Source: JBDIAR01 sp039812545
GTDB taxonomy: Bacteria > Actinomycetota > Actinomycetes > Actinomycetales > Dermatophilaceae
NCBI GenBank assembly: GCA_039812545.1
Contig: JBDIAR010000011.1
Coordinates: 1 to 32,339, forward strand
DNA length: 32,339 nt
Direction: 5' to 3'
The position numbers and the translations under genes were made by a program. Positions within the stretch are counted from its first letter, which is position 1. Each line of letters opens with the position of its first letter. Under the pieces are notes generated by a model. That model was not told the DNA's origin. It was given only the letters and a program-made list of their open reading frames with translations, and did not search any database. Of the stretch, positions 8,072 through 15,405 are shown piece after piece.

Positions 8072-9357
8072 TCAGCCCCGGGCTTGGCGCCAGAGTTGCG
8101 CGGCGAGCGGATCACCCCCCAGCAGGCCGTCGATGGCCTCGGGCGCCGTCTCCTGCGAGGCCGTTCGCTCCGCGGCCACGGCCCACTGCAGCAGGTTCTG
8201 CACCCGCACCGCGCGCTCGACTCCGGCATATGCCGGGATGGCGAACACCGGATCGCCGGGGTGCGGGGTCACTGGGCCGTCGACCAAACCGAAGAGATCC
8301 TTCAGATGCAGTTGGCAGGAATCGGCGGCCCTGGCGTACGCCGGGTCGATGAAGAGTCTGCTGCCCCGGAACGCGAGGTCGACGGACGCGTTGCAATTGA
8401 CGCCTGCGCACATTGCCGGTGAAGTCGGTTTCCTCGACGCGTGCCTCCACGGTCACATCGAAGTTGGCGTACGCGTTGTCGGTCGTGAGGGTGAGCGTGG
8501 TATCGGTGGCCACGAATTCCAGTACTTCATTGGTCTGCGCGTAGATCGCACCGGGGTGGATGTCGGGACCGACGAAGACGAACTGTTCGACCCCGACCGA
8601 CACGCTCAGCCGGCCGGATCCGGAGACCGGCTGACCCGCGACGACCCAATGGGCTCGCGGCTGGGCGAATCGGCCGGTCTCCACGGAGATCGTGGCGGTC
8701 TCGTCCCACCCGGTGATCCGCCAGGCGTCGTCCTTGTCTTCGATCTGGCAGAAGGTCTTCTCGCGGTCCGTGGGCCGCAGGGTTCCGGAGTCCAGTTCGA
8801 CCGAGGCAGTCGGCGACACCCTCGCCCGCAGCCGAGCCCGATAGTCGCGATCGACGGGGATGACGGTGGCGGCATCCTGGTTGGACCAGTAGGCATCGAC
8901 CCGCACGCCGTTGACCCGCGCAGTCTGCCGGGTGTTGCCCTGCGAGAACTCGGCGTCACCGATTTCGAAGGCGCTCGCAGCACACCACCAAGCGCTGGCT
9001 ATGGGATCGGTGAACATCTCCGCGAGCTCGTGACCGATGGTCCCGGTGATCTGATCCGGGTCGGTCGCGGCCACGGAGCTGAAGTCCGTGATCCAGGCAT
9101 ACCAGATCACATCGAAGCCACCGAAGGATGATCCGGAGGTCCCGAACAGGGTGGGCGTTCCTGGGAATGAGCATGTTGTAGTGAGCGCCCTTGGCGTTGA
9201 ACGTGGGCGTGAATCCCTTGGGCATGAGGACGATGTGGGCGAGTCGGTCGTCCGCGGGGTGGGGCAGGAGTCCGGCGTTCACCAGCTCGCTGAGTGCGGC
9301 GCTGCTGTCGTGATACCGGATCCTCGACGGGTGCCGGCATACCTGGTGACACCCCAC
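8072..9357 (-). pseudogene. Frameshifted metalloprotease-like protein (HExxE motif), 5'-truncated
   Basis: Three overlapping minus-strand frames join into one protein if two single extra bases are removed. Frame 1 (from 9357) gives LVNAGLLPHPADDRLAHIVL and FNAKGAHYNMLIP. Near 9165 the sense changes to the frame reading GTPTLFGTSGSSFGGFDVIW, then IGHELAEMFTDP and EIGDAEFSQ. Near 8408 it changes again to CAGVNCNASVDLAFRG, ending at 8072 with PLAAQLWRQARG. The HELAE...TDP plus EIGD pattern resembles a family of secreted zinc-protease-like proteins, but I cannot name it with certainty. No convincing start or signal peptide is seen upstream: the vapBC3 operator lies there. Two independent +1 shifts and the missing N-terminus argue for a decayed gene, though assembly errors are possible. 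Confidence 0.6.
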
Positions 9358-9366
9358 GGAGCCGTC

Positions 9367-9402
9367 GGATATCCTCGATATCCGGGATGGATATCGAGGA
9401 GG
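9367..9402 (+). promoter_or_regulatory. Operator and ribosome-site hairpin of vapBC pair 3
   Basis: A perfect 12-bp inverted repeat, TCCTCGATATCC (9372-9383) / GGATATCGAGGA (9389-9400), has a 5-nt spacer, with an extra overlapping GGATATCC palindrome at 9367-9374. The right arm overlaps the Shine-Dalgarno GAGGAGG (9396-9402) that precedes the ATG at 9409. It could act as a DNA operator for the antitoxin and, if included in the transcript, as an RNA hairpin hiding the ribosome site. Confidence 0.6.
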
Positions 9403-9408
9403 TGCGTG

Positions 9409-9627
9409 ATGGGCGTGGGCGCGACGAAGACTGCGATCGAGATCGACGACGAGGCGCTTGCGGCTGCTGCTCAGGTGCTGGGTACGCGGACGAAGAAGGA
9501 GACGGTCAATGCCGCACTGCGTGAGGTGAGCGATCGGTTTCGCAGGCTGCGAGCGCTCGACGAGCTCGGTGCCATGGCCGATCGGGGCGACTTCGCGGAG
9601 TTCGTTGAGGGCGGGACCGGGTCGTGA
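9409..9627 (+). CDS. vapB: VapB-type antitoxin (DUF2191-like), pair 3
   Basis: A 72-residue protein, MGVGATKTAIEIDDEALAAA, followed by LGTRTKKETVNAALREVSDR and a C-terminal toxin-binding tail with MADRGDFAEF. This is the short VapB type common in actinobacteria (ribbon strand at about 8-13, then two helices). The start is chosen at ATG 9409 because a strong GAGGAGG lies 6 nt before it; the frame is open further upstream but runs through the operator and pseudogene. Its stop overlaps the GTG of the toxin gene by 4 nt. It probably represses its own promoter through the perfect inverted repeat just upstream. Confidence 0.87.
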   Translation: MGVGATKTAIEIDDEALAAAAQVLGTRTKKETVNAALREVSDRFRRLRALDELGAMADRGDFAEFVEGGTGS

Positions 9628-10031
9628 CGCCGTCCCGCTATCTGATCGACACCTCGGGGCTCTTCCGCATCCTCCAACGCGACCTGCGAGCCGTGTGGGC
9701 CGACCACGTGAGCGCCGGCGTCATCGCCGTCTGCCCGGTGGTCGAGCTGGAGTTCCTTTATTCGGCGAGGTCCTTGGCAGATCGGCTCGACAAGGTCAGG
9801 TTGCTCCGCACCGCGTTCGCCTGGGTGCCCATGGCTGAGTCCGCATACGAGCGCGCGGCCGAGGTCCAGCAGCTTCTCACCCAACGCGGCGAACACCGGT
9901 CGGCGGGGGCAGTCGACTTGCTGGTTGCCGCCACGGCCGAACGCCTGGGGCTCACGGTCCTGGCCGACGACCGCGACTTCCGAACCATCGCGGCGGTGAC
10001 CGGCCAACCGGTGGCCCCCGTCATTCGTTGA
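9624..10031 (+). CDS. vapC: VapC-type PIN-domain ribonuclease toxin, pair 3
   Basis: A 135-residue PIN protein with RYLIDTSGLFRIL (first Asp), VVELEFLYSAR (acidic Glu), GAVDLLVAATAE and LADDRDFRTIA, so all expected catalytic acids are present. It belongs to the same VapC subgroup as many actinobacterial toxins paired with DUF2191-type antitoxins, and differs clearly in sequence from pairs 1 and 2, so the three loci are not recent duplicates. The GTG start lies in a GTGA overlap with vapB3. The conserved core block begins about 60 nt downstream. Confidence 0.9.
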   Translation: MTPSRYLIDTSGLFRILQRDLRAVWADHVSAGVIAVCPVVELEFLYSARSLADRLDKVRLLRTAFAWVPMAESAYERAAEVQQLLTQRGEHRSAGAVDLLVAATAERLGLTVLADDRDFRTIAAVTGQPVAPVIR

Positions 10032-10091
10032 CCGCCCTGCTCGACTGGAGCGCCCCGAACGGCATCGCCAGCCGTCGGTAGGCTGACCGGT

Positions 10092-10946
10092 ATGCGTCGC
10101 GACTTCCCGATGGGTTCGGCCCCCGCCCTGCTGGACCGCGCCACGACCTGGTTGGCGACCCCGCCCGCCGAGCGGACATCGGTCCCGATCCGCAATGCCG
10201 CCACCGTCATGGTGGTGCGCGATCGGGCGGACGGTGGCGGCGCCGGTGGGCCGGTCGAGGCGTTCATGATCCACCGGGTGTCCTCGATGGTGTTCGCCCC
10301 GGACACCCTCGTTTTCCCGGGCGGCGGTGTCGACCACCGCGACGGCGATCAGTCGATCCCGTGGCGCGGCGCCAACGACGTGCTGTGGGCCGGTCGGCTG
10401 GGCTGCACCGCCCACGAGGCGCGCGAATTCGTCTGCGCCGCCGTCCGCGAACTCTTCGAGGAGACCGGCGTGCTGCTGGCCGGCCCGGCCGACGGCGAGG
10501 AGCTCGTGGACACCTCGAGCTGGCTGGCCGAACGCGCCGCACTGGAGGCTCGCGAGCTGTCCCTCGCGACGCTGCTGCGCGAACGCAACCTCGTCCTGCG
10601 CTCGGACCTCATGCGAGCCGAAGCGCACTGGGTGACGCCGGAGTTCGAGGCCCGGCGATTCGACACCCGGATCTTCGTGGCCGCGATGCCCTCGGATCAG
10701 GAGGCGCTCGACGACTCCAGCGAGGCCGCGTCCGCGCAGTGGATGGACCCGCGCGCGGCCCTCGACCAACTGGCCGCCGGGACGGTCGCCATCCTGCCGC
10801 CAACCCAGGTATGCCTGGAGCACCTCACGACGGCGACCTCCGCGGCGGACTTCCTGGACCGACAGCCGGTCATCGAGCGGATCATGCCGACCCTGGTCGA
10901 CCGCGACGGCCGGTTCGTCATGGCGGTGGACACGGGGCGACCGTGA
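10092..10946 (+). CDS. NUDIX hydrolase, NUDT19-like
   Basis: A 284-residue protein of the NUDIX superfamily, which hydrolyses nucleoside diphosphates linked to another moiety. The Nudix box is split: VFPGGGVDHRDGD (about residues 75-87) is separated by some 30 residues from CAAVRELFEETGVLL (about 116-130). This insertion is typical of NUDT19/RP2p proteins, several of which act on CoA derivatives. The substrate here is inferred only. Its stop overlaps the GTG of the metallo-beta-lactamase-fold gene by 4 nt, giving a two-gene operon. This pair sits next to crp as in mycobacteria. The ribosome site before ATG 10092 is weak. Confidence 0.85.
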   Translation: MRRDFPMGSAPALLDRATTWLATPPAERTSVPIRNAATVMVVRDRADGGGAGGPVEAFMIHRVSSMVFAPDTLVFPGGGVDHRDGDQSIPWRGANDVLWAGRLGCTAHEAREFVCAAVRELFEETGVLLAGPADGEELVDTSSWLAERAALEARELSLATLLRERNLVLRSDLMRAEAHWVTPEFEARRFDTRIFVAAMPSDQEALDDSSEAASAQWMDPRAALDQLAAGTVAILPPTQVCLEHLTTATSAADFLDRQPVIERIMPTLVDRDGRFVMAVDTGRP

Positions 10947-11746
10947 TCGGCTCGATGACCGACCCGTCGTGGTCGACGCGGGCGGTGAGCGAACGGGCAT
11001 ACTGCCAACTCGCCCCGAACCCCGGCGGGATGACGCTGGACGGGACGAACACCTGGATCCTCATCGAACCCGGCGACGACCGGGCCGTCGTCATCGACCC
11101 GGGGCCCCTCGACAACACCCACTTGCACGCGGTCCTCGACTATGTCGAGAGCCGTGACGCCCATGTCGCGCTCACCCTGCTCACCCACGGCCACCTCGAC
11201 CACAGCGAGAGCGCCGAACGCTTCGAGGAACTCACCGGCGCCCCGACGCGTGCGCTCGCCGACTTCGCGCTCGGCGCCCCGGCCGGCGTCGGCCCGCTCG
11301 AACTGACCGTCGTCGCCACCCCCGGGCATACCTCGGACTCGGTGTGCTTCCTGCTCCCCGCGGAGAACGCCCTGCTCACCGGGGACACCATCCTCGGGCG
11401 GGGCACGGCGGTCATCATGCATCCGGACGGTGAGTTGGCGGCATACCTGGACTCGCTCCAGCGGATCGAGGACCTGACCCGCACCGGCGCCGTAGCCGGC
11501 CTGCTGCCCGGTCACGGCCCGGCGATGACGAACGCGGCCGGCGTCGTCACGGCATACCTCGACCACCGGGCGATGCGCCTGGATGAGGTACGTGCCGCTA
11601 TCGCCGGGGGAGCGCGCAGCATCCGGGGCATCGTCGAGACGGTGTATGCCGAGGTGCCGCTCCCGCTGCGGCCGGCGGCGACGCGCAGCGTGCGCGCTCA
11701 ATGGGACTACTTGGAGCAGCGCGGGGAGATCCCGGACGGACCCTGA
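10943..11746 (+). CDS. Metallo-beta-lactamase-fold hydrolase (LACTB2-like)
   Basis: A 267-residue MBL-fold enzyme with the metal-binding motif LLTHGHLDHSES, later metal ligands in VVATPGHTSDS and LLTGDTILGRG, and a C-terminal helical region ending RAQWDYLEQRGEI, the winged-helix-like tail of LACTB2-type proteins. Relatives act as endoribonucleases or glyoxalase-II-like hydrolases; the substrate is unknown. The GTG at 10943 overlaps the upstream stop in GTGA; an in-frame ATG at 10955 is an alternative. The position next to crp corresponds to Rv3677c in M. tuberculosis. It converges on the crp gene, with short GGTCAGCCGG repeats in the gap. Confidence 0.88.
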   Translation: MIGSMTDPSWSTRAVSERAYCQLAPNPGGMTLDGTNTWILIEPGDDRAVVIDPGPLDNTHLHAVLDYVESRDAHVALTLLTHGHLDHSESAERFEELTGAPTRALADFALGAPAGVGPLELTVVATPGHTSDSVCFLLPAENALLTGDTILGRGTAVIMHPDGELAAYLDSLQRIEDLTRTGAVAGLLPGHGPAMTNAAGVVTAYLDHRAMRLDEVRAAIAGGARSIRGIVETVYAEVPLPLRPAATRSVRAQWDYLEQRGEIPDGP

Positions 11747-11801
11747 GGCGGATCGGCGGAAGGTCGGTCGGCGGCTGGATCAGCCGCGGGTCAGCCGGGG
11801 G

Positions 11802-12479
11802 TCAGCCGGAGCGGCGGGCCAGCCGTTCGGAGTCGAGGATGAGGACGGCGCGGGCCTCCAGTCGGACCCAGCCGCGTGACACGAAGTCGGCGAGCGCCTT
11901 GTTGACCGTCTCCCGAGACGCGCCGACCAGCTGGGCGAGTTCCTCCTGGGTCAGGTCGTGGGCGACGAGGATGCCCTCGTCGACCTGGCGGCCGAACCGG
12001 CTGGAGAGTTCGAGCAGGGCCTTGGCGACCCGGCCGGGGACGTCGGTGAAGACGAGGTCGGCCAGATGCTGGTTGGTGCGCCGCAACCGCTTGGCCAGGG
12101 CCGCGAGCAGCGCCTTGCCGAGGTCCGGCTGCCCGGCCAGTGCCGCGGTCAACGCGTCATTGCTCAGCGCGAGGAGCTGGGTCTCGGCGACCGCGGTCGC
12201 GGTCATCGTGCGGGGGCCGGGGTCGAAGAGGCTGAGTTCGCCGAACATCTCGCCGGGGCCGAGGATCGCGACGAGGTTCTCGCGGGCGTCTTTGGAGGTG
12301 CGGCCGAGCTTGACCTTGCCCTCGGCGATGACGAAGAGCGAGTCACCGTCGTCGCCCTCGTGGAACAAGATGTCGCCGCGCTCCAGCCGCGACGGACGCA
12401 TCTGGCGCTGCAGAGCCGCCGCAGCCTCGGCGTCGAGTCCGGAGAACAGCGGGGCGCGTCGCACGACATCGGGATCCAC
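11802..12479 (-). CDS. crp: Crp/Fnr-family cAMP-responsive regulator (GlxR type)
   Basis: A 225-residue global regulator that binds cAMP and DNA. The N-terminal cyclic-nucleotide domain has GPGEMFGELSLFDPGPRT, the phosphate-binding cassette, followed by the dimerisation helix. The C-terminal winged helix reads HDLTQEELAQLVGASRETVN. The protein is strikingly similar in pattern to corynebacterial GlxR and mycobacterial Crp (Rv3676), including ADLVFTDVPGRVAKALLEL. I place the start at the GTG at 12479 (VDPDVVRRAPLFSGL), which gives the usual family length; a GTG two codons upstream is also possible. It lies divergently from nth, as in mycobacteria. Confidence 0.95.
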   Translation of the reverse strand: MDPDVVRRAPLFSGLDAEAAAALQRQMRPSRLERGDILFHEGDDGDSLFVIAEGKVKLGRTSKDARENLVAILGPGEMFGELSLFDPGPRTMTATAVAETQLLALSNDALTAALAGQPDLGKALLAALAKRLRRTNQHLADLVFTDVPGRVAKALLELSSRFGRQVDEGILVAHDLTQEELAQLVGASRETVNKALADFVSRGWVRLEARAVLILDSERLARRSG

Positions 12480-12599
12480 GATCACAGTGTGCCATGCCTC
12501 ACGTGGTGATGAGGCCCCAGGCGGGCAACTGCGGGACCAGCGCAAAGGACTGTGAGACGACCGGCACATCGGGCCCGGGAGACTGTCAGCGCGGAGTCG

Positions 12600-12605
12600 T
12601 ACTCT
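12600..12605 (+). promoter_or_regulatory. Candidate -10 box upstream of nth leader
   Basis: TACTCT lies 6 nt before a GTG at 12612 that opens a 12-codon frame. The spacing matches leaderless actinobacterial promoters. No convincing -35 is seen. Confidence 0.35.
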
Positions 12606-12611
12606 TGGCCC

Positions 12612-12650
12612 GTGAACGTGCCCGTGAACGTGCTCGTGAGCCTCCTGTGA
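12612..12650 (+). CDS. Possible leader peptide overlapping the nth start
   Basis: The frame GTG AAC GTG CCC ... CTG TGA encodes MNVPVNVLVSLL. It begins 6 nt after a TACTCT box and its stop overlaps the nth GTG at 12647 in GTGA. No Shine-Dalgarno is seen for nth itself, so nth may be translated by coupling to this short frame. The DNA contains a direct repeat of CGTGAACGTG. This is speculative: a short frame of repeated GTG codons could arise by chance. Confidence 0.3.
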   Translation: MNVPVNVLVSLL

Positions 12651-13429
12651 GCGTCCCTGCGGCGGAGACTCCGCTGGCCCGTACCCGGCGGGCTCGCGCG
12701 ATCTACCGCGCCTTGAGCGAGCGGTACCCGTATGCCCATTGCGAGCTCGATTTTCAGACTCCGCTGCAGCTGCTCGTGGCCACCATCTTGTCCGCGCAGA
12801 CCACCGACGTCCGGGTCAATCAGGTCACGCCGGAGCTCTTCGCCCGTTATCCCGATGCCGCTTCGTATGCCGGTGCCGACCGATCCGACGTCGAGGCGAT
12901 CGTCGCATCCACGGGGTTCTTCCGGGTCAAGTCCGACACCCTCGTCAAGCTCGGGGCGGCGCTGCTGGAGCGCTTCGGCGGGGAGGTTCCGCGCCGGCTG
13001 ACCGACCTGGTGACCCTGCCGGGGGTGGGCCGCAAGACCGCCAATGTCGTGCTGGGGAACGCGTTCGGCATACCCGGCATCACGGTGGACACCCACGTCC
13101 AGCGGTTGGCGCGGCGGTTCGGGTGGACCACGCACGAGGACCCGGTCAAGATCGAGTCCGACCTGGCCGCGCTGTTCCCGCGCAAGGACTGGACGATGCT
13201 CAGCCACGTGTTGATCTTCCACGGCCGGCGCACCTGTCATGCCCGACGGCCGGCGTGCGGGGCCTGCCCGGTCACGCGGTGGTGCCCGTCGTACGGCATC
13301 GGGGAGACCGATCCGGTCAAGGCCGAACGGCTGCTCGCGTACGAGTTGGCCCCCGGGGCGGCTGGGGCGCCCCGGCCGCCCGGGCCGGCGAATGCGCTCG
13401 GGCCGGCGAATGCGGCTGGGACGCTGTGA
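12647..13429 (+). CDS. nth: Endonuclease III (DNA glycosylase/AP lyase)
   Basis: A 260-residue base-excision-repair enzyme that removes oxidised pyrimidines and cleaves AP sites. The helix-hairpin-helix LPGVGRKTANVV carries the catalytic Lys (K130), ITVDTHVQRL carries the catalytic Asp (D148), and a [4Fe-4S] cluster motif C-x6-C-x2-C-x5-C lies at residues 197-213 (CHARRPACGACPVTRWC). The N-terminal FQTPLQLLVATILSAQTTD is also diagnostic. I chose the GTG at 12647 because it follows a possible coupled leader frame and gives normal length; the frame is open further upstream without family similarity. The last 25 residues are a Pro/Ala/Gly tail. The stop overlaps the next GTG by 4 nt, starting a nth-NUDIX-marP operon. 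Confidence 0.96.
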   Translation: MSVPAAETPLARTRRARAIYRALSERYPYAHCELDFQTPLQLLVATILSAQTTDVRVNQVTPELFARYPDAASYAGADRSDVEAIVASTGFFRVKSDTLVKLGAALLERFGGEVPRRLTDLVTLPGVGRKTANVVLGNAFGIPGITVDTHVQRLARRFGWTTHEDPVKIESDLAALFPRKDWTMLSHVLIFHGRRTCHARRPACGACPVTRWCPSYGIGETDPVKAERLLAYELAPGAAGAPRPPGPANALGPANAAGTL

Positions 13430-14160
13430 GCGAGCCGATCAGGTTCTCCGGAAGCCTGCCGGGCGGGGTGGTCCCGCCGCCGGCGAGTGCCCCGCGCCCG
13501 CCGTGGCTCGACCGACTGGCCGAGACTGTTCGCGACGCCCCGCCGGAGATGTTCAGCCGATTCCGGCCGCCGCAGGAGGGCGGCCGGGAGTCCGCGGTCC
13601 TGATCCTGGTCGGCCCCAACGACTCCGCCGGCCAGGACGTCCTGCTCATCGAACGCGCCCACGACATGCGCTCCCACGCCGGGCAGGTGGCCTTCCCCGG
13701 CGGGTCGCTGGATCCGCAGGACGGCGGCGATGCGGTGGCGGCGGCGCTGCGCGAGGCGACCGAGGAGACCGGCCTCGACCCGGCCGGCATCGAGGTCGTC
13801 ACCGTGCTGCCGCAACTCTTCGTGCCACCGAGCGGGTTCGTCGTCACCCCCGTGCTCGGCTGGTGGGCCGACCCCACGCCGGTCCGGGCCGCCGACCCCC
13901 GCGAGATCGCCGAGGTAGTCCTGGTCCCGGTGAGCCACCTCGCGGAGCCGGCGAACCGGCATACGGTCGTCCACCACACCGGGTTCCGGGGCGCCGCGTT
14001 CGAGGTCCCCCCACTGGTCGTGTGGGGGTTCACGGCGGGCCTGCTGGCCGGCGTGCTCGACCTCGCGGGCCTGTCCCGACCGTGGGACGAGTCCGACGAG
14101 CGGACGCTGCCGGAGCGGTTCGCGCGGGGATCGCGGTACCAACGGGGAGCGCCCCGATGA
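13426..14160 (+). CDS. NUDIX hydrolase, CoA pyrophosphatase type
   Basis: A 244-residue protein with the UPF0035/CoA-pyrophosphatase motif RSHAGQVAFPGGSLDPQDGG running into the Nudix box LREATEETGL (about residues 83-115). Family members split CoA into 4'-phosphopantetheine and 3',5'-ADP. The long N-terminal lead (RFSGSLPGGVVPPPASAP...) precedes the catalytic domain, as in mycobacterial Rv3672c. The GTG start overlaps the nth stop and its own stop overlaps the marP ATG, so the three genes are translationally coupled. The link between CoA turnover, DNA repair and periplasmic protease genes is conserved but unexplained. Confidence 0.92.
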   Translation: MSEPIRFSGSLPGGVVPPPASAPRPPWLDRLAETVRDAPPEMFSRFRPPQEGGRESAVLILVGPNDSAGQDVLLIERAHDMRSHAGQVAFPGGSLDPQDGGDAVAAALREATEETGLDPAGIEVVTVLPQLFVPPSGFVVTPVLGWWADPTPVRAADPREIAEVVLVPVSHLAEPANRHTVVHHTGFRGAAFEVPPLVVWGFTAGLLAGVLDLAGLSRPWDESDERTLPERFARGSRYQRGAPR

Positions 14161-15359
14161 GCGGCTCCACCGTGCTCGATCTGGTCCTGTCCGTCATGTT
14201 GGTCTCGTATGCCGTGGGCGGGTACCGCCAAGGGCTGGTCCGGTCCGCGTTTTCCATCGGGGGTTTCCTCGCCGGTGCGGCCGGCGGCCTGGTGCTGGTG
14301 CCGCGGATTCTGGCGGCGCTCGGCAGGTCACCCGGGCAGGGCATCAGCGCCGGGCTGCCGGCGATCATCATCGTCCTCGTCGCGGCCACGATCGGTCAGA
14401 GCTTCGGCGCCTGGCTCGGCCACCGGCTGGCCGGAGCGCTGGGCAACGGCCCGGTGCGCGCGGTCGACGGGGCGGCCGGGGCGATCGTGCACGTCGTCAT
14501 CGCCGCGACCGTGGTGTGGTTCGTCGCCGCCACGGTGCGCCCCGCGTTGCCGGCGGGCCTGTCGTCGGCCGTCACCGGTTCCAAGATCCTGCGCACGGTC
14601 GACACCGTGGTGCCGGACCCGGTGGGACGGCTGTTCGCGGGCGTACGCAATGTCCTGGACGCCGGCGGTTTCCCCCGGGTGTTCACCGGGCTGGCACCCG
14701 AACCCATCAACCCCGTCGACCCACCGCAGGCCGCCGTCGCCAACGGGCCGGCGATCCGGCGCGTGTCGAGTTCGATCGTCAAGGTGCGCGGGGCGGCACC
14801 GGCCTGCGGACGCGGACAGGAGGGCACCGGCTGGGTGCTCGCCGACCATCGCGTGGTCACCAATGCGCACGTCGTGGCCGGGGTGTCCGCCCCCGCCGTT
14901 CAGGTGCTCGGCCAGGGCCCCCTCCTGCCCGCCACCGTGGTCCTCTTCGATCCCGACACCGACGTCGCCGTCCTGGACGTCCCCGAACTGACCGCGGCAC
15001 CGCTCGTGCGGGGGACCCCGCTCGTGCGTGGCGACTCGGCCGTCGTGGCGGGGTTCCCCCTGGACGGGCCGTTCAACGTCCAACCCGCCCGGGTCCGGGC
15101 CGTGCTGAACGCCCGCGGCGAAGACATCTACGGCTCCGGCGAGGTCACCCGCAATATCTACTCGCTCGCGGCCCGGGTGCGCCCCGGCAACTCCGGTGGC
15201 CCACTGCTCGACGCGGCCGGCCGGGTCGTCGGGGTGGTCTTCGCCAGATCCGTCGAGGACGAGCAGACCGGGTATGCCCTGACCTTGGCGGAGGTGGCCG
15301 ACGAACTGGCCGCCGGGACGCGCGCCGCCCAACCGGTGTCGACCGGGGCCTGCGCCTGA
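14157..15359 (+). CDS. marP: MarP-type membrane-anchored periplasmic serine protease
   Basis: A 400-residue protein with an N-terminal CvpA-like domain of about four membrane helices (residues 5-135) and a C-terminal chymotrypsin-like protease. The catalytic triad is visible as H238 (VVTNAHVV), D269 (DPDTDVAVL) and S346 (RPGNSGGPL). Two cysteines, C217 and C399, correspond in position to the regulatory disulfide pair of M. tuberculosis MarP (Rv3671c), which resists acid and oxidative stress and processes a peptidoglycan hydrolase. Length and residue spacing are almost identical to that protein. The ATG overlaps the upstream NUDIX stop in ATGA. It converges on the alpha/beta hydrolase gene. 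Confidence 0.95.
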   Translation: MSGSTVLDLVLSVMLVSYAVGGYRQGLVRSAFSIGGFLAGAAGGLVLVPRILAALGRSPGQGISAGLPAIIIVLVAATIGQSFGAWLGHRLAGALGNGPVRAVDGAAGAIVHVVIAATVVWFVAATVRPALPAGLSSAVTGSKILRTVDTVVPDPVGRLFAGVRNVLDAGGFPRVFTGLAPEPINPVDPPQAAVANGPAIRRVSSSIVKVRGAAPACGRGQEGTGWVLADHRVVTNAHVVAGVSAPAVQVLGQGPLLPATVVLFDPDTDVAVLDVPELTAAPLVRGTPLVRGDSAVVAGFPLDGPFNVQPARVRAVLNARGEDIYGSGEVTRNIYSLAARVRPGNSGGPLLDAAGRVVGVVFARSVEDEQTGYALTLAEVADELAAGTRAAQPVSTGACA

Positions 15360-15405
15360 CCGCCCTTTGCCCCGTGGCTCCGGCCGGTCGGGCCGGGCAG
15401 GCCGC

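Noticed and set aside
11747..11801. Terminator between the MBL hydrolase and crp genes
   Set aside because: Only a short imperfect CGGCT/AGCCG pairing and repeated GGTCAGCCGG; too weak to call.
12477..12520. Crp binding site in the crp upstream region
   Set aside because: A TGTGA half-site is present, but no matching TCACA half at the proper distance; the CCTCA/TGAGG repeat nearby is not the Crp consensus.
13239..15359. A 706-residue plus-strand frame over the NUDIX and marP genes
   Set aside because: Arg/Gly/Pro-rich shadow of the true frames, which carry complete catalytic motifs.
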